Assembly (NCBI RefSeq): GCF_001434135.1
Contig: NZ_AZEB01000007.1
Location: forward strand, 1-64,000
Direction: 5' to 3'
Length of the DNA stretch: 64,000 nt
Source of the DNA: Lentilactobacillus kisonensis DSM 19906 = JCM 15041
GTDB lineage: Bacteria > Bacillota > Bacilli > Lactobacillales > Lactobacillaceae
Shown: positions 45,536 through 53,859 of the stretch, one piece after another
How positions within the stretch are numbered: position 1 is the stretch's first letter
Layout: each line of letters begins with the position of its first letter
Notes under the pieces: generated by a model
The model's database searches: none
What the model saw: only the letters and a program-made list of their open reading frames with translations
Told to the model about the DNA's origin: nothing
Made by a program: the position numbers and the translations under genes

Positions 45536-46543
45536 CTACAGTCGACCGCCAACCTGATGGGGACTTGGCTTGCCGTTTATAATCGCCATGGTATCATTTA
45601 ACGCAATTTCAACCATGTTCTGAACAGCAACCTCCGTGTAGAAGCCAATATGAGGACTGACATTGACGTTAGGCATTGCTAACAATTTCTTCAAGTTCTC
45701 GTTATTAATCGGTTTACCAGACAAATCTTGACCAACAATCCCATTCTCGCCTTCGATGGTGTCAATCGCAGCTGCGGCAATCTCTTTATTTTCAAGTGCA
45801 GCCACCAATGCTGGCGTATCAACCACCGGTCCGCGAGACGCGTTGATAAAAATCGTCGTTGGCTTCATTTCCTTGAATACCTTGGCATTAATAATATGAT
45901 GGGTCTCTTCAGTGAGTGGCGTGTGCATTGTGATAATGTCGGCCGTCTTGTAAACCGTCTCGTGATCGACGTAGGTCAAGGTATCATTTAATTCTGGACG
46001 GTGAATCGGGTCGGCAGCAATCACCTTGGCACCCAATGCATTGAAAATTCGAGCAACGGCGCTACCAATTTTGCCAGCACCGATAATTCCCACCGTCAGG
46101 GTATGAATTTCCTTAGCTTCAATTCCCTTCCAGCTGAAATCACCCTGATCTTCACGTTCTTTCACTTCCCCAAGGTGGCGTAATAGCCACATGACGTGAG
46201 CCAGCACCAATTCACTCACGGAACGGGGTGAATAAGCTGGCACGTTCGTTACCACCAAGTCGTTCTTGGCCGCTTCTTTAAGATCCATAATTTCATAGCC
46301 GGTACTTCTCAGCGCAATCTGCTTAATTCCAAATGAGTGCAACTTTCGGTAGACTTCAGGATCCCCCACAGAACCGTGCTGTAAAATCGAAATACCATCA
46401 TAACCCTTTGCCAAATCAACGGTTTTTGCACTCAGAGGCACCGTATTGGTATCAACCTGAACCCCATTTTGTTTGGCCCAATCATTAATGGGTTGTTGTT
46501 CGTCGGGACGAGACGTGTACATTAAAATTTTCATAATCACCAA
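45536..46543 (-). CDS. D-2-hydroxyacid dehydrogenase (D-lactate dehydrogenase family)
   Basis: A 335-residue NAD-dependent enzyme reducing 2-oxoacids to D-2-hydroxyacids. The nucleotide-binding motif is TVGIIGAGKIGSAVARIF (GxGxxG). The catalytic Arg is in FINASRGPVVDT, the Glu in AIDTIEGENG and the His in NVSPHIGFYTE. It starts at GTG (AAGGAG 7 bases upstream). Directly behind an aminotransferase gene and under an aromatic-residue leader peptide, it is more likely a phenyllactate or hydroxyisocaproate dehydrogenase than the main fermentative LdhD (inference). Confidence 0.88.
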   Translation of the reverse strand: MVIMKILMYTSRPDEQQPINDWAKQNGVQVDTNTVPLSAKTVDLAKGYDGISILQHGSVGDPEVYRKLHSFGIKQIALRSTGYEIMDLKEAAKNDLVVTNVPAYSPRSVSELVLAHVMWLLRHLGEVKEREDQGDFSWKGIEAKEIHTLTVGIIGAGKIGSAVARIFNALGAKVIAADPIHRPELNDTLTYVDHETVYKTADIITMHTPLTEETHHIINAKVFKEMKPTTIFINASRGPVVDTPALVAALENKEIAAAAIDTIEGENGIVGQDLSGKPINNENLKKLLAMPNVNVSPHIGFYTEVAVQNMVEIALNDTMAIINGKPSPHQVGGRL

Positions 46544-46552
46544 TTAACTCCT

Positions 46553-47731
46553 TTACTTAACGGCTTTTTTATCAACGTAGGCTTGAATTCGACTAATGGC
46601 TTCTTGAAGGTCCTCAGTGCTGGCCGCGTAACTGATTCGAACATACCCCTCACCACCAGGAAGGAAGTAGGAGCCCGGAATCAAGGCTACCTTAGCTTGC
46701 TCGGCAAGTTCATAACAGAATGCTTCACTATTCTGATTGAGGCCTTCGGGAATTTTGGCAAATACGTAAAAGGCGCCATTGGGGTTAGGACAACTAAAGC
46801 CAGCCTTTTCTAACCCAGCAACCAGCAGATCTCTTCGTGCCATGTAAGCTTTCTTCATTGGTAAGGCATCGTCCATCCCATTTTTAAAGGCTTCTTCAGC
46901 GGCTGCCTGCGTGTTCGTTGCTAAAGATGTGATTGTAAATTCGCTCACCTTAGCGACTTCATTAATGATGTCTTCTGGACCACAGATCATCCCAACCCGC
47001 CAGCCAGTCATGGCATGGGACTTCGATACGCCGTTCATTACTAACGTTTGTTCAGGTAGAATGGTCCCCATTGAAACGTGGGTTCCGTCGTAAGTTAATT
47101 CGCTGTATATTTCGTCGCTTAAACAGATGATGTCATGCTTTGAAATCACGTCAGCGAGTTTTTGTAAATCATCTTGATGATATGTAACGCCAGTGGGATT
47201 GTTAGGGAAGTTCAGAATAACCGCTTTAACAGTATTTTGGTTGGCTTCAATTGCGGCTGATAATTTCTCTGGCGATAAAATAAAGCCGTCCTCAGAGGTA
47301 TCAACAAATACCGGTTTAGCCCCCGCTAGCATCAATATTGGCACGTAAAGTGGGAAAATTGGTGTTGGCACAATCACCGTATCACCTGGATTAATCATCG
47401 CAGTTAACGCGGCATAGATCGCACCTGTGGCACCGGCTGTCATGATTAATTGCGTATCTGGATTGTAATTAAGGCCATACTTTTTGTTAAGAAATCCCGC
47501 AGCGGCTTTTCGCAAGCCCTCAGTTCCCCGTGAATTAGTGTAATGGCTTTGGTTAGCCTCGATTGCCTTAACTGCCGCCTGCTTCACGTGCTCAGGCGTA
47601 TTAAAATCGGGTTCCCCCAAGGTCAATTTAACAATATCTGGAATTGCTGAAATTTTCTGATTAAAAGTCAAAATTGCGGCGGGCGTTAACGCAGCCACCC
47701 GTTTGTTCATTTTGTCTGATAAGTTACTCAT
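46553..47731 (-). CDS. Class I aminotransferase, probably aromatic or broad amino-acid type
   Basis: A 392-residue PLP enzyme of fold type I. PLP-Lys lies in VMNGVSKSHAMTGWRVG, with the NFPNNPTG substrate loop, LSDEIYSELTYDG (PLP Asp) and the C-terminal RISYAAS Arg. It moves amino groups between an amino acid and 2-oxoglutarate. Sequence alone cannot separate aspartate (PatA) from aromatic (AraT) type. The upstream leader peptide rich in Tyr, Phe and Trp and the downstream hydroxyacid dehydrogenase point to aromatic amino-acid turnover. Two VSH elements lie just before it. Confidence 0.88.
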   Translation of the reverse strand: MSNLSDKMNKRVAALTPAAILTFNQKISAIPDIVKLTLGEPDFNTPEHVKQAAVKAIEANQSHYTNSRGTEGLRKAAAGFLNKKYGLNYNPDTQLIMTAGATGAIYAALTAMINPGDTVIVPTPIFPLYVPILMLAGAKPVFVDTSEDGFILSPEKLSAAIEANQNTVKAVILNFPNNPTGVTYHQDDLQKLADVISKHDIICLSDEIYSELTYDGTHVSMGTILPEQTLVMNGVSKSHAMTGWRVGMICGPEDIINEVAKVSEFTITSLATNTQAAAEEAFKNGMDDALPMKKAYMARRDLLVAGLEKAGFSCPNPNGAFYVFAKIPEGLNQNSEAFCYELAEQAKVALIPGSYFLPGGEGYVRISYAASTEDLQEAISRIQAYVDKKAVK

Positions 47732-47752
47732 AGTGTTTTCCTCCTAAAAATA

Positions 47753-47872
47753 AGTGAGCGGATTCAGGTGGTTAGAAACCGGAGTGTAAGTCTCCTCCGA
47801 AGAAAATTCCCGGGTCTGGAATTTTTCTCGGAGGTGCTTACACGTAGGTTTCTGCCTGAAGGAGCTGTCCTA
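47753..47872 (-). repeat. VSH hairpin element, copy 4
   Basis: Sense strand minus, as for the downstream aminotransferase gene, ending about 20 bp before its start codon. Stems: TTCAGGC opposite CCTGAA, AGAAACC/GGTTTCT, TGTAAG/CTTACA, CCTCCGA/TCGGAGG, apex AATTCC AGACCC GGGAATT. First and third stems are altered with compensating changes. Confidence 0.88.
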
Positions 47873-47876
47873 ATAA

Positions 47877-47995
47877 AGTGTGCGGAGCCAGGCGCTTAGA
47901 AACTGGAGCATAAGTCTCCTTGGACAGAAATTCCCGGGCTTGGAATTTTTGGCCGAGGTGCTTATGTGGAAGTTTCTGCCTGGCGCAGCAGTCCT
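47877..47995 (-). repeat. VSH hairpin element, copy 5 (tandem with copy 4)
   Basis: Sense strand minus. Stems: GCCAGGC/GCCTGGC, AGAAACT/AGTTTCT, CATAAG/CTTATG; the fourth stem is only partly paired (CCTCGGCCA with TGTCCAAGG). Its right end reads CCGCACACT, one base different from the usual end. It sits directly between the attenuator terminator and copy 4. Confidence 0.82.
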
Positions 47996-48125
47996 AAAAA
48001 AAGTCCTTCTCAGTCAGTTGATTGACTGAAAAGGACCCACCATTGGTTTATCCCGCACAGTCAATTACTGATCTGCGCGGCCTTTAATTTCCATCATGAA
48101 AATCTCTTGGCTTATCACAGATCAG
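47996..48125 (-). promoter_or_regulatory. Aromatic attenuator: alternative hairpins and terminator
   Basis: Minus-strand segments. A CTGATCTGTG (48116-48125) overlaps the leader stop codon. B CGCAGATCAG (48068-48077) pairs with A over 10 bp. CCGCGCAG (48073-48080) pairs with C CTGTGCGG (48053-48060). C ATTGACTG (48058-48065) pairs with D CAGTCAAT (48021-48028). D lies in the terminator GTCCTTTTCAGTCA/TGACTGAGAAGGAC (48003-48036), followed by seven T. Ribosome stalling in the leader frees A, so A:B then C:D form and transcription continues. Completed translation hides A, so B:C and the terminator form. Confidence 0.85.
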
Positions 48126-48190
48126 ATCTGGAAAAACCAAAAGTAATATCGGCAACTATTCAATTGAGTTTCTTGATTGTTTATCATCAT
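48122..48190 (-). CDS. Aromatic leader peptide
   Basis: A 22-codon reading frame with AAGGAG 6 bases before the first of two ATGs. The peptide ends SCRYYFWFFQI: Tyr-Tyr-Phe-Trp-Phe-Phe are six consecutive aromatic codons five codons or fewer before the last two sense codons. It lies between a good promoter and a terminator ahead of an aminotransferase operon, the hallmark of a ribosome-mediated attenuator sensing charged tRNA(Phe/Tyr/Trp). Confidence 0.85.
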   Translation of the reverse strand: MMINNQETQLNSCRYYFWFFQI

Positions 48191-48218
48191 TAAAAACTCC
48201 TTAGAATAAGTTAATTAC

Positions 48219-48247
48219 ATGATAACTGTTTTAATATGGCTTGACAA
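48219..48247 (-). promoter_or_regulatory. Promoter of the aromatic attenuator
   Basis: TTGTCA (48242-48247), a 17-bp spacer and TATCAT (48219-48224) on the minus strand, about 17 bp ahead of the leader ribosome site. The -35 lies immediately next to the ubiE stop codon. Confidence 0.7.
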
Positions 48248-48250
48248 GGT

Positions 48251-48973
48251 TTATTCTGATTTTTCTGCCCGACCTAGGTGTAAGGCAGCTGCCCCAAAAG
48301 TTAAGAGTCGGTAGGAAACGTTAGTCATCCCCGCCTTCCGAAACATTTGAGCCAGCTGCTTGGCAGTGACGAATTGCTTGGCAGTTTGCTGCAAGTACGA
48401 GTACTCTCGGTACTTTCCAACAGCAAACTGGGCCATAACCGGAACAATTTTAAAGTAGCCCCACCACCCCAATTTAAGTAATGGTGACGTCGGCTTTGAT
48501 GTTTCTAGTGATTCAATTTGACCGTTTGGATGAACAACCCGAACCATTTCGGCAAGCACTCGGTTAGCATCCGGAACGTTACGCAAGCCAAACCCGATCG
48601 TTGCGACATCAAATTCATCGTCCGCATAGGGCAGCTCCATGGCATCTCCCGACACAAGGGTGACCCGGTCGGAAACACCTGCTGCGGCGATTTTCTTCTT
48701 AGCGACCGCTAACATATCTTCGCTAAAATCCAAGCCAACAACCCGGCCAGCCGGTCCAACCGCTTTGGCTAAGGCAACTGTCCAATCACCCGTGCCACAG
48801 CACACGTCAATCACAAACGCACCACGTAAATGATGCAGTTCTTTCATGGCAATCCGTCGCCACTTACGATGTAAGCCCAGGCTAATCAAAGAGTTCATCG
48901 AGTCATAGTTAGGGGCTAGTTCATTAAACAATGATTCAACTTGTGATTCAGGTGTTTTATTTGTTAAGCTCAT
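48251..48973 (-). CDS. ubiE: Demethylmenaquinone methyltransferase
   Basis: A 240-residue class I SAM methyltransferase of the UbiE/MenG family, methylating demethylmenaquinone to menaquinone. VESLFNELAPNYDSMNSLIS, VIDVCCGTGDWTVALAKAV (SAM motif I), VGLDFSEDML and TIGFGLRNVPDANRVL are diagnostic. Start at 48973 after AGAGGAG. It is divergent from the menA-like gene. No other menaquinone genes are in the window. Confidence 0.92.
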   Translation of the reverse strand: MSLTNKTPESQVESLFNELAPNYDSMNSLISLGLHRKWRRIAMKELHHLRGAFVIDVCCGTGDWTVALAKAVGPAGRVVGLDFSEDMLAVAKKKIAAAGVSDRVTLVSGDAMELPYADDEFDVATIGFGLRNVPDANRVLAEMVRVVHPNGQIESLETSKPTSPLLKLGWWGYFKIVPVMAQFAVGKYREYSYLQQTAKQFVTAKQLAQMFRKAGMTNVSYRLLTFGAAALHLGRAEKSE

Positions 48974-49041
48974 TTTGTCGCTCCTCTGGTATAATTTGAT
49001 TGTGACTTGTAACAAATCCATTTGTCTATTGGAGGCTCCTA

Positions 49042-49953
49042 ATGAATTTATCAACATTTACCGAACTAATTGAATTTAAAATTCTTGGTGCGAGTGCCTT
49101 CCCATTTAGTGTTGGCCTCTTCTTTAGCTGGTACTTTTTAAATTCCGTTAATGGCTTATACGCGGCGCTGTTCTTCATCGCAATGATTTTGTTTGACGCC
49201 GCCGTTAACGTGATGGACAATTATAACGACTTTCACCATTCTGACGCAGAAGAATACAAATCGAAAACCAATATTGTGGGCCGGGCAAACATCTCCGCAA
49301 CCTTCTTAAACAGTTTACTGGTTGCTCTAATTGGCCCCTCTGCCGCCATTGGTCTTTACTTAACCACCAAAGTAGGCCTACCACTACTTTGGATGGGGAT
49401 GTTTTGCTTTGCGATCGGCGTGTTGTATTCAACCGGTCCACACCCGATTTCTAGCACACCATTTGGTGAACTAGTTTCCGGTTTCACGATGGGTGTCATG
49501 ATTGTCTTGATTTCAGTTTACATTAATTCTTATCAAGTGTTCACGTGGAACCCTGAATTATTATTAGAAATTTTGTTGGCAGCGGCCCCTGAATTCATTT
49601 GGATCGGCAATATCATGTTCTCCAATAACATTTGCGATGCTGAAGAGGACCGCTTAAACCACCGTTACACCATTGTCCACTACTTGGGCGTTCCACACTC
49701 AGTTTTTCTATTTAATGCCATGAATATTCTAGCCATTTTACTGATTTTCTTAGCAATTTTTTTAGGCGTTTACCCAGCCGCTCTCATTTCCATTGCCTTA
49801 GCCGTTCCATTTATTTTCAAACAAATGCGACTATTTACTGCCGAGCAGGTTAAAACTAAAACGTTTGTGTGCTCAGTCCGAATTCTGGGTGCCGGTTCAC
49901 TTAGCCTCTGGGTTGGCTTTTTGGCATATTGGTTGTATTCATTAGTTGGTTAA
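49042..49953 (+). CDS. menA: 1,4-dihydroxy-2-naphthoate polyprenyltransferase (MenA-like)
   Basis: A 303-residue UbiA-family membrane prenyltransferase with eight or nine helices. The two Asp-rich metal/diphosphate motifs are NVMDNYNDFHHSD (about residues 54-66) and NNICDAEEDR (about 194-203). It attaches the isoprenoid tail to DHNA. It pairs divergently with ubiE, so the cell could finish menaquinone from imported DHNA and support haem/quinone-dependent respiration. Confidence 0.85.
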   Translation: MNLSTFTELIEFKILGASAFPFSVGLFFSWYFLNSVNGLYAALFFIAMILFDAAVNVMDNYNDFHHSDAEEYKSKTNIVGRANISATFLNSLLVALIGPSAAIGLYLTTKVGLPLLWMGMFCFAIGVLYSTGPHPISSTPFGELVSGFTMGVMIVLISVYINSYQVFTWNPELLLEILLAAAPEFIWIGNIMFSNNICDAEEDRLNHRYTIVHYLGVPHSVFLFNAMNILAILLIFLAIFLGVYPAALISIALAVPFIFKQMRLFTAEQVKTKTFVCSVRILGAGSLSLWVGFLAYWLYSLVG

Positions 49954-50043
49954 GCAACTTGGATGGTACCGGAATCTCTTCACCTTTATCATTTCGATCA
50001 GAATGATATTAACAATACAAACGAACGATTCTAGGAGAAAAAA

Positions 50044-50589
50044 ATGCATAAACGATACGTTACTTTAAGCATTTTACCCATCATTATACTTACAATCATC
50101 GGATCATTGGTATTTTTTTCAAGTCAGTCTCGTAAAACACCGTATCCGGTTCAATCACCTCACCAAACAACCAAACCCAAGCAAAAATATCGGCCGTTAT
50201 CTGAAGCTGAATTCCAAGCCAATCGAAAAATCAAATACGCCAGCATCATTTATTACGCGGTCAAGCACGTCAACATTCAACGCTGGCAAGAAGTTTCGGA
50301 TTTCAAATTAGGCTGGCAAATTGAAAGTTCTCGGGTAGCCGGTAAAGTTCATTACTTAGTTTGGCCAGACAAAAGCATCACAAAACAGGAAAAACAATTA
50401 ACCCCAAACTGGTTTGAAATAAGTGAACATCACGTTATCTATCACAGCTTTGAAGTTCACACATCCCAAGCTGATGAAGATCAAAGTCGCGAAACGAGCG
50501 ACCGCCATATTATTAGAACGATTAATGATGATCAGGCGGCTACCACTGTTCGAAAGATGAGTAAGAATGTGGTGACTAAAGCGGGGTAA
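50044..50589 (+). CDS. Membrane-anchored hypothetical protein
   Basis: A 181-residue protein with an N-terminal membrane helix (about residues 6-27) and an extracytoplasmic, mostly polar domain beginning with a Lys/Gln/Pro-rich linker. It follows menA by about 90 bp in the same direction, with AGGAG ahead of the ATG. I recognise no family. The central KIKYASIIYYAVKHVNIQRW block looks structured. Function unknown. Confidence 0.65.
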   Translation: MHKRYVTLSILPIIILTIIGSLVFFSSQSRKTPYPVQSPHQTTKPKQKYRPLSEAEFQANRKIKYASIIYYAVKHVNIQRWQEVSDFKLGWQIESSRVAGKVHYLVWPDKSITKQEKQLTPNWFEISEHHVIYHSFEVHTSQADEDQSRETSDRHIIRTINDDQAATTVRKMSKNVVTKAG

Positions 50590-50629
50590 TTATCTGAAGA
50601 CTACTGAAACTGGTGTTTAGCCAATGGCG

Positions 50630-50720
50630 CCTGTTGTTATTGGGAAGTTCTTTCTCCCCCTAAAATCCAAAACCAGAGTTTCCGCCGTTATCTAGTGGAA
50701 TCGTGCTCCGAAAAGCAGCC
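50630..50720 (-). repeat. Decayed VSH-like remnant
   Basis: CCTAAAATCCAAAACCAGAG at 50654-50673 followed by TTTCCGCC, and later GTGCTCCGAAAAGCAG, recall the apex and an end of the VSH element, but no intact long stem remains. Weak call. Confidence 0.3.
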
Positions 50721-50726
50721 GCTAAC

Positions 50727-50758
50727 AATATAAGGGCTTTTCTTCGCACACTAGCCCT
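50727..50758 (-). terminator. Hairpin overlapping the end of the L-hydroxyacid dehydrogenase gene
   Basis: AAGGGCT and AGCCCTT form a 7-bp stem that includes the final codons and stop. The following bases (ATATTG) are not a strong T-run, so terminator strength is uncertain. Confidence 0.5.
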
Positions 50759-51677
50759 TCATCGACTCCGCAAACTTCGTCTTAATAAAATTAGCTGAAG
50801 TTTGCAGTTTTTCTTTTTCTTCATCTGTTAAGTCCAGTTGCACCTTTTCTAAGATGCCATCACGGCCCACAATTGCTGGGTATGATAGATACGTGTCCAA
50901 TTCTTCTCGGTAATTTGAGACTGCTAGCTGCGTTCTTGCATCACTAATCACAGTGTTAGCTAACCGAACAGCCGCCGTTGCTACGCCGTAATTTGTATAT
51001 TTCTTACCGTGGAACACATTGAAGCCGCCTTCACGTGCTGCTTTACCTAGCTTGTTTAAATCCAAGCCACGCTGTTTTGCAATTTCCGTAATTGGATGAC
51101 CCAGTACGCGAACTGTTGACCAAGCCGTGAATTGTGAGTTGCCGTGCTCACCCAAGTTATAACCAGAAACCGAACGGGGATCAATTCCTAATTCCTTAGC
51201 AACTGCCCGCTTCATTCTTGACGAATCAAGTAACGTGCCAGTTCCAATGACGTGTTTCTTTGGCAATCCAGTAATTTGCTGGTACATCGAGGTAATAACG
51301 TCAACTGGATTCGAAATATCAACGATAATCCCATTAAAACCGGAATCCTTAATCTTTTGCGCTACTGATTTAACCGCCTTGCTGGTAAATGGTAATTCCG
51401 CAAACCGGTCGTCATTTTTATTATCTTGTAATTTAATGTTACCTAACGCGGAAATAATAACGTCTGCGTCTTTTAAAGCTGAGTAGTCGTTAACCGTGAT
51501 ATTGGTGTGAAAGGGTAAATTAGACATGGCATCTTCAAAATCCGTTGCATCCGCCTCAACCTTTTTCTCTCTCGTATCAATTAAAACTAAATCGTCCGCA
51601 AACCCACAAGCAACTATGTAATGTGCAGCAGTGGAACCAACGTTTCCCATTCCAATGACAGCAATTTTTCTTGTCAT
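50751..51677 (-). CDS. L-2-hydroxyisocaproate dehydrogenase
   Basis: A 308-residue NAD-dependent enzyme of the L-lactate/malate dehydrogenase superfamily. KIAVIGMGNVGSTAAHYI binds NAD. LGNIKLQDNKNDDRFAEL, VDISNPVDVITSMYQQ, IGTGTLLDSSRMKRA and SGYNLGEHGNSQFTAWS (catalytic His) follow the known L-HicDH of Weissella confusa far more closely than common L-LDH. It reduces branched-chain and aromatic 2-oxoacids to L-2-hydroxyacids. Not co-transcribed with the aminotransferase operon at 45-48 kb, but functionally complementary to it. Confidence 0.9.
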   Translation of the reverse strand: MTRKIAVIGMGNVGSTAAHYIVACGFADDLVLIDTREKKVEADATDFEDAMSNLPFHTNITVNDYSALKDADVIISALGNIKLQDNKNDDRFAELPFTSKAVKSVAQKIKDSGFNGIIVDISNPVDVITSMYQQITGLPKKHVIGTGTLLDSSRMKRAVAKELGIDPRSVSGYNLGEHGNSQFTAWSTVRVLGHPITEIAKQRGLDLNKLGKAAREGGFNVFHGKKYTNYGVATAAVRLANTVISDARTQLAVSNYREELDTYLSYPAIVGRDGILEKVQLDLTDEEKEKLQTSANFIKTKFAESMKG

Positions 51678-51783
51678 TTGATCACCTCATATTATGTTTT
51701 GCTGATTGATTTATCTTAGTTTAGCACGGAACTGATAAAAATGGCAGATAAATTAGAAAATTAAATTTCTATTTGAATACCAA

Positions 51784-51822
51784 AAAAGCCCTCAACCATA
51801 ATTAAATGATTAAGAGCTTCTA
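51784..51822 (-). terminator. Terminator of the oppA gene
   Basis: On the minus strand AAGCTCTTAATCAT pairs imperfectly with ATGGTTGAGGGCTT, followed by TTTTTT, about 20 bp past the oppA stop. Confidence 0.75.
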
Positions 51823-51840
51823 ATAACGATTTATCCTGGG

Positions 51841-53487
51841 CTATTTCATATAAGCATACTTATAACTCCACTGTGTTCCAGCAGTATTGTGAATAACACC
51901 CTTTAATGAAGACTTCTGAAGATATGATGTCACTTGTTGATAGAGTGGCGTCATTCCTTGGTCTTTGTTAAATAGTTTAGCGGCTTGGACAAGATCATCC
52001 CAACGCTTATCAGTATTGTTTGCGTCCTGATTTTGAGCCCGATTGATCAGCTTATCGTAGGTAGCATTACGATACTTACCATAGTTATAAGCTGTCCCAG
52101 ATTCTGGAATTTGCAGGAACGAAATTGGATCGTTGAAATCGGCGCCCCAGCCAGAGAGGTAAATATCAAAGTCACCCTTCAACGCATCTTGGGTAGCAAC
52201 TTGCCCTGGCACGTTTCTAATATTCAGGTCAAACCCTGGCAAGACCTTTTCTAATTGGGCCTTCAAATATTGAGTCACAGGGCTCGTAGTTGGATCATCA
52301 CTTGAAGCCAGAATTGAAAGGCTGACTTTCTTAACACCAACTTGCTTCAATCCCTTTTCCCAATACTGTTTAGCTAACTTTTCATTATGATCAACGGTAT
52401 TTGGAACAGCTTGTTGTTTGGCAAAGTCCACGCCAGTCTTAGGGTCGCTCGCTAGCTTTGAGGCCACAAAACCAGTTGGTGTCGCAGAACCGTCACCAAG
52501 AACTTTCTTTGTCAACTGCTTTCGGTCAACCGTCAAGGAAATTGCAGTTCGAATGTTACGATTGCTCATAACTTTTTGCTTGGTCTTGCTTTCATCTTTG
52601 AAGTTATATTCCAAGAAGCTAACCAGTGAATAAGGGTACTGTTTGAATTCCTTGTTTCTCTTGTAATTCTTGATTTGTTGATTTGACAATGGCGTCAAAT
52701 CAAGTTTGCCTTGTTGGTAAAGCTCAAGTCCAGTTGTTGGGCTGGCAACCACGGTATAGTTAATCTTCTTAAGCTTGACAACGCTCTTATCCCAGTATTG
52801 ATTATTCTTAACAAACTGCCACTTGTTGCCCGTTCCATTCCAACCTTCGATCTTAAACGGACCAGAATAAACCATGTATTGCGACTTAGTTCCGTATTTT
52901 TTCCCATACTTTTGAACGGCCTTTTGGCTTTGCGGGCCAAACAATGGATAAGCCATTAACACCTTGAAATAAGCGATTGGCTTCTCAAGTTGAACGACAA
53001 CCGTTTTATCATCGGTAGCTTTAATCCCAACGGCACTTGGTGGCAGCTTGCCGGCATTAACCTTGTCAGCATTCTTGATCCCACTAAACAGGTATGCATA
53101 AGTCGACTTCGTCTTCGGATTGAGTGTTCTTCTCCAAGAATAAACAAAATCTTGGGCAGTAATCTTATCACCATTACTCCACTTAGCATTTCGCAGGGTA
53201 AAAGTCCAAGTCTTACCATCCTTAGACTTTTTTGCACTCTGGGCGAGGCCAGCAGTTGGTTGACCATTTTTGCCAAGTCGATAGAAACTTTCAAACGTAT
53301 TTCCGGTTTGACCATACCCGGTCGATTTGGAAACATCAATTGTATCTAAAGGTGCAGTCGTACTAAGATTGAGTGTCTGGCGCTCACTTGAGTTGGATTT
53401 CTTACTACTAGACTGACCACAGGCTGCCAGCCCAACCGTAATAATCCCAACGACTGCCACCAATAATATTGCTCTTAGCTTTTTCAT
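51841..53487 (-). CDS. oppA: Peptide ABC transporter substrate-binding lipoprotein
   Basis: A 548-residue family 5 solute-binding protein (OppA/DppE type). It has a lipoprotein signal with lipobox GLAACG (Cys 23), the ALDTIDVSKSTGYG-like start of the binding domain, WSNGDKITAQDFVYSWRRTL and the C-terminal block FNKDQGMTPLYQQVTSYLQK. It captures oligopeptides for an Opp permease; no permease or ATPase genes are nearby, so it is an orphan binding protein. It is preceded by a Cys-containing leader peptide and a terminator, which suggests control by cysteine or peptide supply. Confidence 0.9.
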   Translation of the reverse strand: MKKLRAILLVAVVGIITVGLAACGQSSSKKSNSSERQTLNLSTTAPLDTIDVSKSTGYGQTGNTFESFYRLGKNGQPTAGLAQSAKKSKDGKTWTFTLRNAKWSNGDKITAQDFVYSWRRTLNPKTKSTYAYLFSGIKNADKVNAGKLPPSAVGIKATDDKTVVVQLEKPIAYFKVLMAYPLFGPQSQKAVQKYGKKYGTKSQYMVYSGPFKIEGWNGTGNKWQFVKNNQYWDKSVVKLKKINYTVVASPTTGLELYQQGKLDLTPLSNQQIKNYKRNKEFKQYPYSLVSFLEYNFKDESKTKQKVMSNRNIRTAISLTVDRKQLTKKVLGDGSATPTGFVASKLASDPKTGVDFAKQQAVPNTVDHNEKLAKQYWEKGLKQVGVKKVSLSILASSDDPTTSPVTQYLKAQLEKVLPGFDLNIRNVPGQVATQDALKGDFDIYLSGWGADFNDPISFLQIPESGTAYNYGKYRNATYDKLINRAQNQDANNTDKRWDDLVQAAKLFNKDQGMTPLYQQVTSYLQKSSLKGVIHNTAGTQWSYKYAYMK

Positions 53488-53645
53488 TTTTTCTCCTCCA
53501 AAAATTAGTTCGAATTCACCAACCTAATATCTGACTACACAAGATGATCTTCCCCTTTAGTTTCACGTGCTTCTTAGCTCTATTAATTAAATACGCAAAG
53601 AAGCAAGCTATTCTAGAATTATTTTAGACCCTCGATTTTAGACAA

Positions 53646-53694
53646 ACAAAAAGAGTGTCACAGCTTCAGTTAACACTGAAGTCGCGACACTCTT
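53646..53694 (-). terminator. Terminator in the oppA leader
   Basis: AAGAGTGTC and ACTTCAGT pair with ACTGAAG and GACACTCTT and are followed by TTTTTGTTTG on the minus strand. It lies 42 bp after the leader peptide stop and about 160 bp before oppA, so it would have to be read through for oppA expression. CACTGA within the leader (53765-53770) is complementary to TCAGTG in its left arm (53674-53679), a possible antiterminator. Confidence 0.75.
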
Positions 53695-53736
53695 AGCATT
53701 CCACTCAATGGGCTGGTCGAAACCATCCCCATCTGA

Positions 53737-53826
53737 TTAAATGGAATTCCTAAAGAAGCCACCATCAGTGCTAACCTGAGCTGGACACATCGAACAACAC
53801 ATTGATTTAACAGCTGATAATTGCAT
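53737..53826 (-). CDS. Cys-containing leader peptide upstream of oppA
   Basis: A 29-codon frame with GAGGAGG 9 bases before ATG, directly behind a consensus promoter. The peptide starts MQLSAVKSMCCSMCPAQVS: three Cys and two Met in six codons (ATG TGT TGT TCG ATG TGT). Its position between promoter and terminator suggests a translation-sensing leader. No protein family is recognisable and the downstream part has no notable composition. Confidence 0.65.
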   Translation of the reverse strand: MQLSAVKSMCCSMCPAQVSTDGGFFRNSI

Positions 53827-53859
53827 GGGTGACTTCCTCCTCGTTTGATATCTGCAACA

